From positions 50,965,885 through 51,029,884 of the forward strand of contig NW_019211454.1 in assembly GCF_002443255.2 (NCBI RefSeq): DNA of 64,000 bases, in the 5' to 3' direction. Numbering within the stretch: the first letter of the stretch is position 1; each line of letters starts with the position of its first letter. Source of the stretch: Varroa destructor (Eukaryota; Arthropoda; Arachnida; Mesostigmata; Varroidae). The notes beneath the pieces were generated by a model. The model was not told the DNA's origin. It made no database searches and saw only the letters and a program-made list of their open reading frames with translations. The position numbers and the translations under genes were made by a program. This document shows, in pieces, positions 26,548 through 39,460 of this stretch.

Positions 26548-29139
26548 GTATAGCCAAATAAAAAATATTTACTACATCGTATAAGAATGTAAGTGGGAAA
26601 CAAAACGTTATTAAAAAAAACATTAGAAAAATGTAGGAATAAGATGATTACTTTATCTCATGCTAACAGAAAAGCGCTTCAAGAATCTTTTAAGAAGAAT
26701 GCACAAGCTCTATACTTGAATAGAAGTTTCATAAGTTATATTTTGCTTATATGTTCACTTTTAGCCTTTAGATATGTCGTATCACGTCGAAAAAAATCCT
26801 ACTCCAGGTCCGACGATATGGTCGCTAATGGGATCGAGCTTACACAGGGAAGCACGCATGATTGCAAGTCTTCTTTATGATCCAATGTTTCTTTTGGGGA
26901 AAGTTTGAAACTCACTATTTTACTCAGCACTTGTGCCCTTTGTCTATGGAATATGTAACAAGTTTTTGTATTTATGCAGGTTGTGCAATGTGTGTCGTTG
27001 GCGGGACTTGAATGAGCGATTTCTAGTTCCTTTCAATTCTGAGTGAATATATTAAATCTTAAATAATGAATTTCGAGCTTTCTCTAACGTGCTATGTCCG
27101 AGTTGTGTGAGCTTTATTTCGGGGAGTCCGGAGAAATTCTGTCAAAAGTAATTCGCCTGATTTCGCCATGCGCCGTATACATTGTTCAAAAAGGACACAG
27201 CTGCTTTTTTTTATGTACAAATTTCACGCTTTGTGGAATAAAGTCTCATCCAAACTACAATCACGTGCAGGTACGGACTAATCTATCTCAAAACTATACT
27301 TCTAAGGCCGTCAGCTATAAATAGAGTTTTTAATTTGCTGATGACCAATATATGTGTATCCCGTAACGATAGTACTCCTACACTCTTATTTATCTCCTAA
27401 GGCCCTATTATTGTATGCCATTACTAATTGATTACACTATTACTTTCACCATTTACTACTGTCCCAAAAACTAAGCTAACAACCGTAGCCAGGCCTAGGA
27501 TCCAATCGACAATGCTTGATTTGCAGTAGCAGGCCTGTGTGTTTGCCTATTATCTCATTGACGGGCCTGCTGCCTTTTAAAGTACGCCTTTATATAACGT
27601 TGTTGATATTTAGTATGGTTTTCTCGCCTCTACCCAGAATTGTAAATTTTTAATACTATGGCCACATTTTACCTAAAGCGCTTACCAAAAGCGATGTGCA
27701 GAAAGGCAAATCGTAATGGGTAAATCTTCAGGGTGCTGTGAATGACTTGTATATAGGAGCATTTCTCCACAGCGCCAAATAATATCAAAGTGTTTCGAAC
27801 TCAGCAAAGTCTATGATAAGGATTGAAACGAATATCCTTAACAAAAGCATACGTTACATGATATTTCTACCAATCAGACTACTATCGTACTAAATGTTGA
27901 GACTTTCATAGTCCACTTGTTTTTTTTATATTATTTATTTATTTATATATGTTAAGTGCTGTACTGCCTTTCTAATTTTTTTCTGATGCAAGAAAAGCGG
28001 ATACTTTTGTCCTTATAACGCATTTAGGCACAAATCTGTTTCTCCTTCCTTCATATTGCCCTCGTACTCATATGGAACGGCGCCAACATGAGCCATTTGT
28101 TACTTTAAGAAAATGCGTGATTGTCTTGGGAACGTACTCGGCTGATTAAGCGTAACGCTTGTAATATTAATTAACGATATAAGATATTAGGCAGTTGTTG
28201 CTGTGAAACATATCCTCAAGACACTTAGGTAGGTCTATATTTTTTTTTAGTTTTTTTTTAAAGACTAAGTCGTGAAGTGTCCTTAGCTAGTCGTTAACTA
28301 ACAATCGGAGTATTCGCTGTTGTGGACACCATAAACAGTATTTCATTTTATCACAGTGGTTTGAGGAAAGATAGAATGGGACAATGGAAAATTCAATTGT
28401 AGAATAGCTCTATTGCTGGATTGCTCAACGTTTTTTTTTATTATACCATATCTTATAGAAAAAATATTATAACACGTTTCCTGGCCTACGACGTAGGTTT
28501 CCTTCAGACCTTGCCATTTCTTCCATGCGGTATTCCTGTATTATATTTATTGGTATTCGAAATTGGTTGCACAAAAGAAAAAAATTCGAACCGTAAAAGG
28601 TAAACAGACAATATTTATTTCCTATACGAAAATCTACATTACTTAATCTATATTCACGAATGAGTTATATATCGATAGTTTAATGTATTTATTAGCTTAC
28701 TCCACAAACTCGTCGCAAACTTTTAACCCTTAAGATGTAGAAATTTAAAAGCTAGATGTTACTTTATTTGCTTATACGCATATTACGGGCATAAATAGCT
28801 GCATTTGTATTCTTCCGTTTATCTTGTAACTGTATTGTTCTCTTGAAGCCTCTTAGGACATTTCCATATACTTTTTAATTTCGAATATAAAGTAACAAGT
28901 TGATGCAATTTAACGAATTCTGCTGCTTCTTCTTCCCAGATTTTTGCTTTACAAAGTTTGGACAAGGAACATTGTGGATTGATATATTAGTTCTAAATCG
29001 CTGTTAGGAAGTACGCCTTACAGGTTTTGTAAACGTGACGCTTTTCAAAAGTAAAACCTTCCAATGATAGAATTATTTCGGCGCAATTAATTCGGTTGGT
29101 CTTTTCATAAGTCGGCCAAAGCAATCGTATGTAGGAAAT
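25566..29139. other. EXOSC1 5' flank and AT-rich stretch with weak ORFs
   Basis: EXOSC1 promoter sequence should lie at the left end. Several weakly coding-like plus frames follow: one around 25,815-25,910 that ends near a GTTAGG; a 96-codon frame at 26,593-26,880 with one hydrophobic segment of about 20 residues followed by a basic stretch, as in a single-pass membrane protein; and an ATG frame at 27,094 ending in a CAG/GTACGG donor at about 27,270. I could not link them in phase or recognise a family, so I do not call a gene. A (TA)n tract sits at 26,513-26,544. Confidence 0.3.
26513..26544. repeat. (TA)n microsatellite
   Basis: A pure TA dinucleotide run of about 16 units. Confidence 0.95.
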
Positions 29140-30246
29140 CTAAGGGTGATTTTCGCGTATAATAGTTTCGTCTTTTTTTGTGGAAGTGTGATGGTTAGTG
29201 GATGCTTCGTATGCTTTCAGAGAACCTTTGCATGTGTCATGCAATGACGTGATAATATTTGCTAATTCACTAACGCAATGTAAATGCCTCCTCTGGGGTG
29301 ATATAGATGCCGCATTGATCAATTGGATATCGCATTAGAAGTCTCTCATCGTTAGTGAAGAACGGTTTGCAGGATCAGTGTTTACGACAGTTCTGAGGAA
29401 TATCACCTTCAAACTTCTATACAAACTGGCTACAATGAGCACATTTTATGCACCTGCGTGAGGGCCGTAACAGCAGATTCTTGATTTCCTTATTTATCGA
29501 GCTGCGACGGATCAAGTTTTTTACTCTTCTCACTGTCACAGTATCATTTATATGATCATTTATACCCTTATTTGTATGAGATCCCTTTACAACTTAATCT
29601 TTGTGGACGCTTTGCCCATACTTTGTCTACTAATCAAAAGTTGGTCCTCTATGTGATTTATGCTGAAGACATTATCTGAGATACCTACCGAATCTGAGTG
29701 CCTATTTTTTCAACTGAATTGATTGTGTACCCCATCCTACGTTGCGATCAGCAAAGTCATTTCCACAAAGGTCATGCGATTGCGAACCCAGCTCTGCGAA
29801 CTCACCTATATCACGTGACTTTATCGGTTTGGTACCTTCTATTGTTTCATCTCGTTGTGTTTCAACCATATAAGTTTTGGCAGAATCAAATATATGTTGC
29901 ACAACACGCTGCACGCTCCAGAAGGCAAGCCTATACTTACCCGTGGAGATGCGATAGAGTTGTTGGATCCCGCGCGAATTCAAAAGGGGGGCTCCGGGCA
30001 ACCCCTCCGATGTTCTTCCAACAATATGTTTTGATTTCTCCACATGATCTTTATTAGACTCAAACTTAAGTCAAAATCAAGATTGTGTTATGAGATATTT
30101 CCAACCTTAGGCAAATTATGAGTACTATTAAGATGAACGTTCTAATATTTCCGACCTTGCAACGAGTGTCTGCTTCGTTCATCTACTTTGTTTTGCGACT
30201 CTTCGCTTCTTCCAGCTTGTCTTAAATTTCTTGAATCGGTAGCCAT
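29140..30246 (-). CDS. Unidentified four-exon gene, 189-residue protein
   Basis: Minus-strand exons: 30246-30156, 30048-29806, 29675-29591 and 29290-29140. The total is 570 bases (190 codons with stop); every joint keeps frame (phases 1, 1, 2) and all introns are GT-AG (107, 130 and 300 bases). Exon 1 starts at an ATG with MATDSRNLRQ. Exon 2 is open for 80 codons, includes GLPGAPLLNSRG and STGKYRLAFWSV, and ends in a strong GTGAGT donor. The protein is hydrophilic, with no signal peptide or membrane segment; the C-terminus is Lys/His/Thr-rich. I recognise no family. Weak points: donor 1 is GTCGGA, acceptor 2 is TAATAAAG, and the exon 4 border could shift by three bases. An additional strong GTAAGT at 29,940-29,935 lies inside exon 2 and could be an alternative donor. 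The opposite strand also has a long frame here (29,698-30,057), which I treat as a shadow because it lacks splice support. Confidence 0.5.
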
Positions 30247-30441
30247 ACTTTAGTCCGATTATCAATGCCGGCACGCCTAATAAAATCGACCTTTCGCGAT
30301 TGCCTATTAATTAACGCAGGTGGCACATTCAGCGGTAAAGCATTCACGAAACTATTTATAATTCAGTAAAGCATTTACCATAAAGAAAGCCCAGATAACA
30401 CGTTGATCACTGCTTTGAGCTCACCATGATAAGGAGATTCA

Positions 30442-30507
30442 ATAATATTACGTATAGTGGTATATATATATATATTATATATAGAGGGTAATATAATACG
30501 TATAGTG
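30442..30507. repeat. Short direct duplication flanking a TA tract
   Basis: A segment of about 19 bases ending ACGTATAGTGG (30,442-30,460) recurs with small changes at 30,489-30,507, separated by a TA-rich core. This looks like a local tandem duplication or a footprint around an AT-rich insert. Confidence 0.6.
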
Positions 30508-33500
30508 GTGAAAATTGTTTGTCATCGGTGATACGGCGTAGATGAACCTTCTACTCCAATATCCTGACTCAGAGGTGATTTTTCAAGCTAAATGGATATC
30601 AATACGACGACAAACCATGTATCAACACGATGATTTTTGATGTTATTTAAAATGAACGGGCAGAGTATACATGGATTCTACCACGTATATACGATACTTT
30701 GGATCACGTAACACTAAAATTTTTCTATCAGAATGAACATCAGAAGACAGAGATTGAACAGGAGCAAAAAAAGGCTATATTGTGTATCTCAGACGCGTCA
30801 ACAAAGGCTGGTGTATGTTCGTGATACCACGTGAATGTCAGCTGAGTTAGGTCAAAGCAATATCAACTCAGTAGTTTCGAACAGGGAACAAGGTTTGTTC
30901 GCGCACATAATTACGAATATATTATATATATTAGAGTAAAACGACAGTAGATTGTGTACTGCCACGCCTATTAACCAAATAGCATAGTCTGAAAATATTC
31001 TTTACAAAGAAATTTACAAAGTGTGGCCGTTTATATATGTAGTTAGTAGGTGAAGTTCAATTAACAGATTCGTAAATTCGAACGTTACCTATACTTATCT
31101 TTATCTCAAAGGCAAGTAATTTTGCATGGTAATGCGTCTATGACGACGACATTGAAGACGGCTCAGACCGTTTCGATAATTACTTTTGGCCTAACGACAA
31201 AGCACTAACTTAAAATAATAGAAATTTTATGGATATGAAAAATTATCTATTTCCTTTTTCACACACGTAGCTCATCAAAATTACTGACATCAGCAAAAGG
31301 AAATGGGTATCGTCAAATTCCTCTAGTAGTTCTGTAGTCCAGGGGTCAAGAACTAAATCCTTGCTCATTGCAGTGTGTTCACTCTATACATAGGGGGCTC
31401 ATACCGGTCAACGGGGAACCATTTTACTATGTGCTCGCAGTAAATAAAGGACTCCTTTCGTCGGCGATGCCTGCGACAGTTCCTGAATGTGATATCATGC
31501 CGCTCTGAACTGCTTGCTATCGGAACAGCTCACGAGGCATTGGACAAACTGGAGTTGGTGACCTGTTCAAAATTTGCGCGCACCTGGATGGCTCAATGGT
31601 AAGAGCTGCTTGCGTACAAACTGGAAAGATACAAAGGCAGTGTAGATTCGAGTCTTGGCATAAACAAAAGTTGATACCCCAGTAAAAGTTCGAGCAACCT
31701 TTTGTCCCCGTCAGTACTTGCAGATTGATTGTATTGAGACTCCCGCTACCTTAATATATCCTTTAAGCAATAATAGCAAAAATTGTCACAGAAGAGACAA
31801 CTGAGAGACCGCTATGGAAAGAGTGTGCGATCGCTCATGTCTGTCAAGTACGGCAAATCTAACTTGTCGTTTCTAATAAGTTAATTGCGTGCAACTTGAA
31901 ACAGGTCTAATGTTGCGCCAAACGTGAGTTGCGTTAAATTAATCTGCGATAGAGGTCAGGAAGACTATAGCAGGATTTTTCAACTCACGTATTTTTCATT
32001 TCAAAATCTTCGTAAAAAAATTTTCATTCAAAATCACGCTTGTTCAAGTTGATTTTTATTACAATAAAAAGCTCAAACATTTTAAATGTCCACAGATGAT
32101 GATTATTAAAGCGACCCTTGAAAGTATATGTTGGATAAAATATAGTTAGATAAGTATACATTAATACATTAATAGAATGGTTCATGGACGCATAGCATTA
32201 ACTTGCCATTATTCAGGAACTGAATCGTATCGTTTCCCAATTAGATTCTTGTGTTCGTACTAAAGTCGGCCTGAAGTGCCTCGGTGCTGTAGTTCCTGTC
32301 AGAACCTTGCCTATTTCATTCCGTTATCAATGCTCATCGATCTAAAACTGATGGAAATTCTTAAAAATATATTTTTCGTTATTCCGTCTACACTGGTGAC
32401 GCCCTTTCCTTTAGTTTCCTGTTTTAGGTACCCCATCCATTAGCTCATACGTCTTTGCATAGCGCGATAGCCGCACAAACCAATGCGTGTTATATTAGAA
32501 TGTGTGTCTATTTTATTTATTTCGAAAGTACATAAAACATGCCAAAAATATTAAAAAATATATATATTATTCTATACTTTACCTTTCGACCTATATTCAC
32601 ACTAACATTGCGGTGGAATTTGAATAATTAGAAATTTTAGAGGAGTTATCAAATATTTCGGAACCCTTCAAGTAATATTTTTTTTTTACCTTATGTAATT
32701 AAATATTGGATATTTGACGTGCAAAAGGTGGACTCTTAAATGCCCACTGAATGCACAATAATAACTACACAGTGCCCACCTTGATAAAAGTACAATAGGT
32801 GGACATTTTGTTGTTGCTTTTCGTTTAACTTATAACAGGACTATCGAATTCAGCCATATTGACAGTTAACCGGACATACCTTGAAATAACTGAACGTAAA
32901 GACTCCTGCCGCATTAATCGAAAAATGTACATTTAGTATAAAAAAAAGTGACAATTTTGTTGGCTGCTATATAAGATTCATATCGGGTATCTTTCAGCTC
33001 CATTTGCCATAGTCAGTGAAGTTAGGTTGTAACATCTAATATGATAGCATTACTAAGTATATCTATAGGTGCACTCTTAAATACCCTTATATTAGATTCA
33101 CTTATCCAGTTTTCTTTTTGTTCCACTAATGTTTCACTAATAGTAAAAATAATTAAAAGGGGATTTCTTTAAATAATCTTGACATTTATTTTATCATTAT
33201 TAATCAAGGAAATTATTCAAGCGACAATGCTATAAGGTTATGTATCTATTCCAAAACATTTCTGAAAAACACAAACATTTCATTAACTCTCTGTTTGGCG
33301 ATATACTTCATGGACAAGTTGACAGCGTGGTTGTTCGGCTTGTGACTTGTATTCAACAAGTAAATCATTATAAAGGCCTTTTTTTATCAAAAAAGAACCA
33401 GGCTATGATTTTAATATGCATTAATTTTGATTTAGCCAACTTTTAAAAATGTTCTTTTGTTTATTATTAGAGCATTTACGGAATGGTTATTAGCCAATCT

Positions 33501-36500
33501 ATGAATTACTGAAAATCAAAGACTCAATTAAACACTATTAATGCTTATTTCGACACATATATATACACATATTGATGAATACACCTGGAACTAATTATCG
33601 TTAAACAAGAGTCATTAGAACTAAAGGTCTCTCATTAACCAAGTCTGCATTGTAAAGAAAAATCTCTTTTAGCTCTGCTATCAGCGTTTTTCAATCATCA
33701 TTGATTCACTCTCGTAACAAAGACGTTTTCCTTTTAGTCTTTCTACTACATCATTATCCTTTCTTCCTTTCCATACTTGCCTTCCGCTTAGGCTAGCCAT
33801 CTACCTATTCGTTCTCTTTACTTCAACATTCTATCTAGCCTAAACAAATTCATTTCTATGGGGCGCAGATGAAAGCATCCTAACGTCTTAGCTATTCTAT
33901 CTATCACAGACTGGGCGCGGTTAGCAGTAGTTTCTCAATAGACGTTGACATGGAGACAATGATTTTTCAGATGAAGGTGGAAATACTAATAATAAATAAG
34001 GAATAAATAAACAAACGATTAGTTCAGTAGAACGCTTGTGTTACCAGGTGTCGCGGATATTTGTACCGCAAATGTTTTCGCGCCATATGCGCATTATGCG
34101 CTTTGAACATGGCTGACCTTCGTAGATCCACATGTTTTGTACCGTCTAATGTCTTTCAAAGCTGTACAAATCCGATTATGTCGACCTTTAGCCTTAGCTT
34201 GTTTGCATTATAGAAACGAGCTAAGTTCTGTGTTCTGAGATATGGCATTTAGCTCTTACTTCACTTCCGAGACCTGTTCTCCATCGTTTTCAGTTTTCTT
34301 ATGTTCTACCCCATTTTGCTTCGCATTCAAACCAAACAAGCCCATAACATTACCTGGCTAGTTAAATGCTCTTAACTGGGTAACGCAGTGTTACCCATCC
34401 AGCTCTCTTTATCGCGATTTAGATATATTTGTTAATGAAAGATGACAAAGGGACTAACTATATATCGACCATCTGCTGCACATTTTGAAGCCTCGTAGAT
34501 TTTGTACTCTTTGACTCTTGGAGGTTATGGGTAAATGAGCCTTTGGTATGTTTGCAAGCTTCTCTCACAAGGTGGCGTCGTAAGTCACCGGTGACAAATG
34601 TACGTCATGCGTAGAAAGAACGTACGTACAAGATATGACGAAAATTACCCTATATTCAAGAGTGCAATGGAAAGAGCAATTGTTCGAAATCAAGTCCGCA
34701 GTTGGGAGAAATAAGCATCTAGCTTCGAAAAGAAGCAAACTGTACTGCTTTTCTTCTAAACTAGATTGAAAAACAATGTTTACAGTTGAATAAGGTGTTT
34801 CCAAAACTATAAGTCTAATTTCTATTCAATTACAATTGTATTCTTGTCCAACTACGACCACATTGTTAGGGAATTATCAGAAGTAATCAACCCAGTCATA
34901 AAGGCAGAGAAGGTCAACTAATACCACGCTATCCGATGGAAAGGATCAAATGAATGCATATCAATGGCGTTCCAATGCAGTCTATTAATTGTAGATAGCG
35001 TAGCATAAATCGCAAAAGTTAGCTAAGTTTTCTATATAAACGAAATAATCATGACAAACAAAACACACAGTAGCGATCTTCAAGCAAAATGCGAAATTAT
35101 TAGTGAAACTTACACAAGAAACAATAGATACCATTAGATTTTTGAGGGGTAGGATTAAGTTTAGTAAATTTGAGTACAACGTGAGGCGTTGGCTTACATT
35201 TCAAATACATAGGATAGTAAACCCGAAACAGCGTTTTTTTTTGTTTTTCTTTATTATAGGTAATATCTAGATTTTCACGAGTCTTTTTTATGGACTCGTC
35301 ATCAGTGCGTTGGTCTGTACTGGTTCGAAAGTCCTGTACTTCTTTTGAATACGTGAAGTCACTTTTTTACTGCTGCGTTTCATTTTACTTTTGAATACTT
35401 TGAATTAGTTTGACTCCGGCTACCTTCTATGTAACTAGTACTCGTGGTTATGAGTGTTGGCAATCTTTTCGTTATCTTCATTCAGTTTTATGTGCGCAGT
35501 TAACGGCACGTATTTTGCTATAAATTTATCCTTCAAACTTGTTCTTAAACCTGTTCGATTTGAGCTACTGCGCTATTCAGCGGCGTCATACATATATACT
35601 TATTCAGATACTTATATCTGGCTTTGTTTATACTTTCCCTATGATTAAAACGGGTAATATAAGTTGGCGTAATAAATATTTGAAATAAGTTATCGATTTC
35701 CCTTGGTTCTGTTCACGAGAAGGCAGCGTCGTAAAGCATTAAAGAAGCTTACGATTTCCCCTGTCTTCATCGAGCTTTATCAGAACTCATAAAGAGGACA
35801 TTGTCGTTCTGTTTGATTTCTCGAGACAGCCATTACAGGTACTAGAAAGAAGATGGTGGCTTTGATCATAAAGCATGAAGTTGCTTTATTAATTACATTT
35901 TCTATTCAGATCGACTGTGGAGACACAAGATACCTATGTAGCCCTTAGAAATTTTTTTCAGTTTTTAAAGAAGGACCGGATGATTTCACTCTTCTGCAAA
36001 GGTGAGAGGCAGACAGCTGAACGTGGCGAGTCAACTGGCTTGCCGAGGAGACGCTAGTAATCTCATACGATTCCTTAATTAGTGTGAGAACATAATGGGC
36101 GGTTTTTATTTAGAATATTTTTTAACAGTAATTTACAATATGAACGCTTGTATGCATGCTTAAGTTGTCGCTTATGTTGGCTCATTCATTGATAGATTAG
36201 ATTTTTATGACAGAATCATAATATCCAAAATTGTCCACATATGAAAGTACGATTTTGGATGATGTGCTGATGGAACTTATGTTTCGCTTGAGCTGGACGC
36301 AGATATATGTCTGAAGTCGTTGGTATGTGGATCACATTGCGTTTATGATGATGCCGTTGGAAATCGTGTGGATCGTATTTGGATGAAACCAGAAACGGTC
36401 GCTGGTCTCCCCATATGTTGCGTCTGTTTCAAATTTATCCGAAAGTTCAATACTTTTTTTTTTTGCATATTTTGGCTATAGAGATACGATTCGTTAGTTG

Positions 36501-37503
36501 AACTTATAGAAGCACCTCGCTATATAGAGTTATAACTTTTCTCCTTTTCGGTAGTATTTTGAGCGCCAGTAATGGGTGTAGATACTTTCACTAAACGATA
36601 TTGTTCCGAATCAATAGTTAGGATATTTCAGCTTCTGAGTAGGGCGTATATCAAGTCCGATATATAACACATTTTCCGGCACTTATATTTGTTATATGTT
36701 CATGCTGCAAATATCAAAGAGTTGCCAAGCAGGAGGCGGTTAAACGACGAAATAGCTGATGATTCAACCTCATTTCATCTCCGTAGCCACATACGTCTAG
36801 ATAAAATACCTCTTTTCGAAGTGACTGCGAGAAATGGCGGTGCAGTATAGCAACTGTTGCAGTAACTAACACGAATTATTGTTATATCTCAAACATATTC
36901 AGCGATAGGGTGCACCATAAGTCAAGAGAAAAGTGCCCAGATAAGATTTCTGCGACAAATCCAAGATGTACAACCTTCTAGAATTGAAAATATGCTTGAT
37001 TTTAACATGAAAAGCTACAATTTGTCAAGGATCTCCAAATCGAACTTATCGATCACTGGTCAATTCTGGTTTGTTAAAGAGTGGTGGCTAACGTTGTCCT
37101 ACAGTCGTTAAAATTTGAAATAAATAAGTTCACTTTCAGTAATTTTGAAACGATAAATAATCCTTTAGTAGTGAGAATTTGCAATGCCTTGCATATACAC
37201 ACAAATGTTTTTTTTTGTTATCTGAATAATAACATATACACGACCGGATGCTATCAGGGCAAAGTTTATTTTGTGTTTCCAGTACAAGGCAAAGCTTTGA
37301 TGGCTGAACCCGCTTCGGTCAAAATTACTGTTGACTAACTTTCAGCTCCTTCTTTATAGTCCACTCCGAAGCAACCCGGATCTTCTTTTAGTTATACTAC
37401 TGATCGGCAGAAAGAGTAACGTGTGCTACCGGATCAACAGACCGGAATCACTTCAGTTGGGTTCTCTACTACATTAGATGAACTACATTTCTAACGGAAG
37501 GGA
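30508..37503. other. Long AT-rich stretch, no supported gene
   Basis: Mostly AT-rich. A GC-richer patch at about 31,390-31,670 has all frames partly open and ends in tRNA-like sequence, so it is more likely a mobile-element remnant than a gene. At 33,240-33,360 a plus frame beginning with ATG runs 40 codons into a GTAAAT donor, but the minus strand is equally open there. No exon chain could be built, and no recognisable domain was seen. Confidence 0.35.
31585..31660 (+). repeat. tRNA-like fragment, possible SINE head
   Basis: A good pol III box A (TGGCTCAATGG at 31,589) is followed by a box B-like GATTCGAGTCT at 31,645. The spacing (56 bases) is larger than in a standard short-armed tRNA, and the acceptor arms do not pair. 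A working tRNA is therefore unlikely; a tRNA-derived SINE or a tRNA pseudogene fits better. No poly(A) or second copy was confirmed. Confidence 0.4.
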
Positions 37504-37516
37504 GGGGGGGGGGGGG
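37504..37516. repeat. Poly(G) run of 13
   Basis: Thirteen consecutive G, unusual in this AT-rich DNA. It lies just past the 3' side (minus strand) of the decayed LINE, where it reads as poly(C). Confidence 0.9.
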
Positions 37517-37719
37517 TAGAGCCTTTCCAGTTTGCCTGCGTAGCCAACATGTTATGCATCATCTCTTTTTCTGGAAATCTGTTCAGTCAGACAGTCAACG
37601 GTCTGTTCTTTTCTGTAAACAGCTTTGTGGTCAGCCCATCCCCGCTAGGCCTACCCTCTATAAATGTGCAGATGTAGCGCACAAAACAACTTAGCTCTAC
37701 TGTCAGGGTTATTTTTACG

Positions 37720-39460
37720 TTTTGCGTTAGAAAAAGTTTAGTGCTCTAGTGCGCTCCAATGCATTGGATTGCGCCAGGGTGTGAAACACGTCGTCATCTA
37801 CAACGTCCGCGCATAGCAGATCCGTGCCTGAAGGGCCTTTTTTTGTTGGATGCAGGCAACGTTGAGCTGTCCGTACTCTGTGAGCGTTTGTGTGAGGGAA
37901 TAGGATAGTTGCTCTAGCCAATACCTCATATTCAAGGTGATGTTCCCCACAGCTGCTCCAGAAGCGTGGAAAGAAATGGAAGTCTGCTCGTTTCGCCACT
38001 TGCTCAGCGAATCTTTCTTTGCGTCCACTAGCGAGTACCATCAGGTTATCTGTAGTTTTTGCCAGCACGAGAGCTACCTGCATACTGATTGTCCGGTGTG
38101 CCTGAGATACATTTACAGCTGGAACACGTTAGATACTTGAAAGAAGCCTGTTGTTAGAATTTTGGGTCGAGCCCGGTCTCTTCCAGTATGGAGTTCCAGG
38201 CGAAACGATTAGCTGCGCTATCGCCGTCAAGAGCCTTCTTTTTCTCTTTTCGAGTTCATGGATGTTTTCTTTAGGTTTGCGGAGACTTTCATATATTTGG
38301 CTACTGCGCGTTTTAGGTGCTTTGTACCCCACGCGACCTGTTCTAGCTAAATTCTTAAGTACTTCACAACGTATGTGCAACACGGATACTGTTCTTTTGC
38401 TTTCGACCCCCTGTTGCTATGTTAGGACGTTCTCTTTTTGCCTATTAGAAGCACTGCTCATGACTTGGCCGGCACCAGACTCAAAGGGCACTCTATTATC
38501 TGGATAGCTACTTCGGCTAGTGTCTGGTCTATGCGGCTTTCCAGGCTTTTCGCTGTCCGTTCCCGTCCCGCTGCCAGAGAATCGTCTGCGTATGCGATCA
38601 GGTCTCCCATATTTGGCGGCCCAATAGTTGTTAAGTTCCATCAGACGCCAGATTATTAAGCTAAGATCCCGGATTGGACCCTTGCGGGCTTGTAACATCT
38701 ATAGCAATCACGGTGCTTTGATTTATCACTGTCCGACTGTTCAGGTAGCTCGAGATTACGCGTACTGTGTACTGAGGGACATTTTGTCCTTTCAGGACAG
38801 CTGTTGAACGTGCTTTTAACGTCCAGATAAACGATCAGGAGCAGGCCTTTTTTTTTGCAGTGTGTTTTCTCTGGTTTTCACGGCGCTTCGGAGAACCCCG
38901 ACGATCGCTGATAATTTCGACCGATGCTTCCTGAAACCATATTGGTTTTTTATAAACAAAATGTCTCTGGGAAGTTTCTTAGTGTAATTTCAAACATATA
39001 GCGTCGAAATTATTTACTAACAGTCGTTGAAGGCAACTGAAATGGTATGAGCTAGTGCTTTTAAAAGTTAGCACAACCTCATCAGTTTCTAAGAGCCCTG
39101 GAAACAGTCCGTCCTGCATGGTTTTTATAGACATAGTGGCTACCAGCATACGAAATTTATAGTGAACTAAGGAGCTTTCATGACAATCGTAGGAATTCCA
39201 TCTGTCCCTGGAGCTTTTCTAGGCTTTATGCGTTTCCCAGATAAGCGTACCTCATCTATCGTCACCAGGGGCATATTCTTACCTCCCATTTGTTCTTCGT
39301 AAGAGAAGTGGTCAAGCTTCGTGTGCGTGGAGAAAAGTGTGTTATTATTTCCCTCCTTTCTTTCTCTGTCAGTTGTGCACCTGCCCTTTTCTTAGTCTTT
39401 CTTGTAATCATCTCGTAGAGGCATCCCGAAGGGGTTTCCTGAATTTGTTGCAAATAACGC
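37720..39460 (-). mobile_element. Decayed non-LTR retrotransposon (LINE), reverse transcriptase region
   Basis: Reading the minus strand across shifting frames gives the ordered motifs of a LINE reverse transcriptase. KPRKAPGTDGIPTIVMK (about 39,180-39,225) is the usual entry to the RT domain; NQYGFRKHRS (about 38,925-38,955) is motif 2a; LLLIVYLDVKSTFNS (about 38,800-38,840) is motif A with the first catalytic Asp; LIAYADDSLAAG (YADD at 38,581-38,592) is motif C; and a stretch resembling the LINE C-terminal YxLTQxLTxxG segment lies near 37,860-37,900. Several stops and frameshifts separate them, and no endonuclease domain was recognised upstream, so the copy is 5'-truncated and dead. The motif style resembles the R1/Jockey group seen in arthropods, but assigning a clade needs a tree. 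Known: such elements copy themselves by target-primed reverse transcription. Confidence 0.85.

Noticed and set aside
27094..27324. ATG-initiated frame with a faint resemblance to the N-terminus of an RNA polymerase III subunit
   Set aside because: The resemblance covers fewer than 20 residues and fails after that; not enough for a call.
29698..30057. 119-codon plus-strand ORF
   Set aside because: Opposite a minus-strand exon with good splice borders and a phase-consistent chain; treated as a shadow.
33240..33446. Plus-strand frame from ATG to a GTAAAT donor, possible first exon
   Set aside because: The minus strand of the same segment also has an ATG-initiated open frame, and no partner exon was found.
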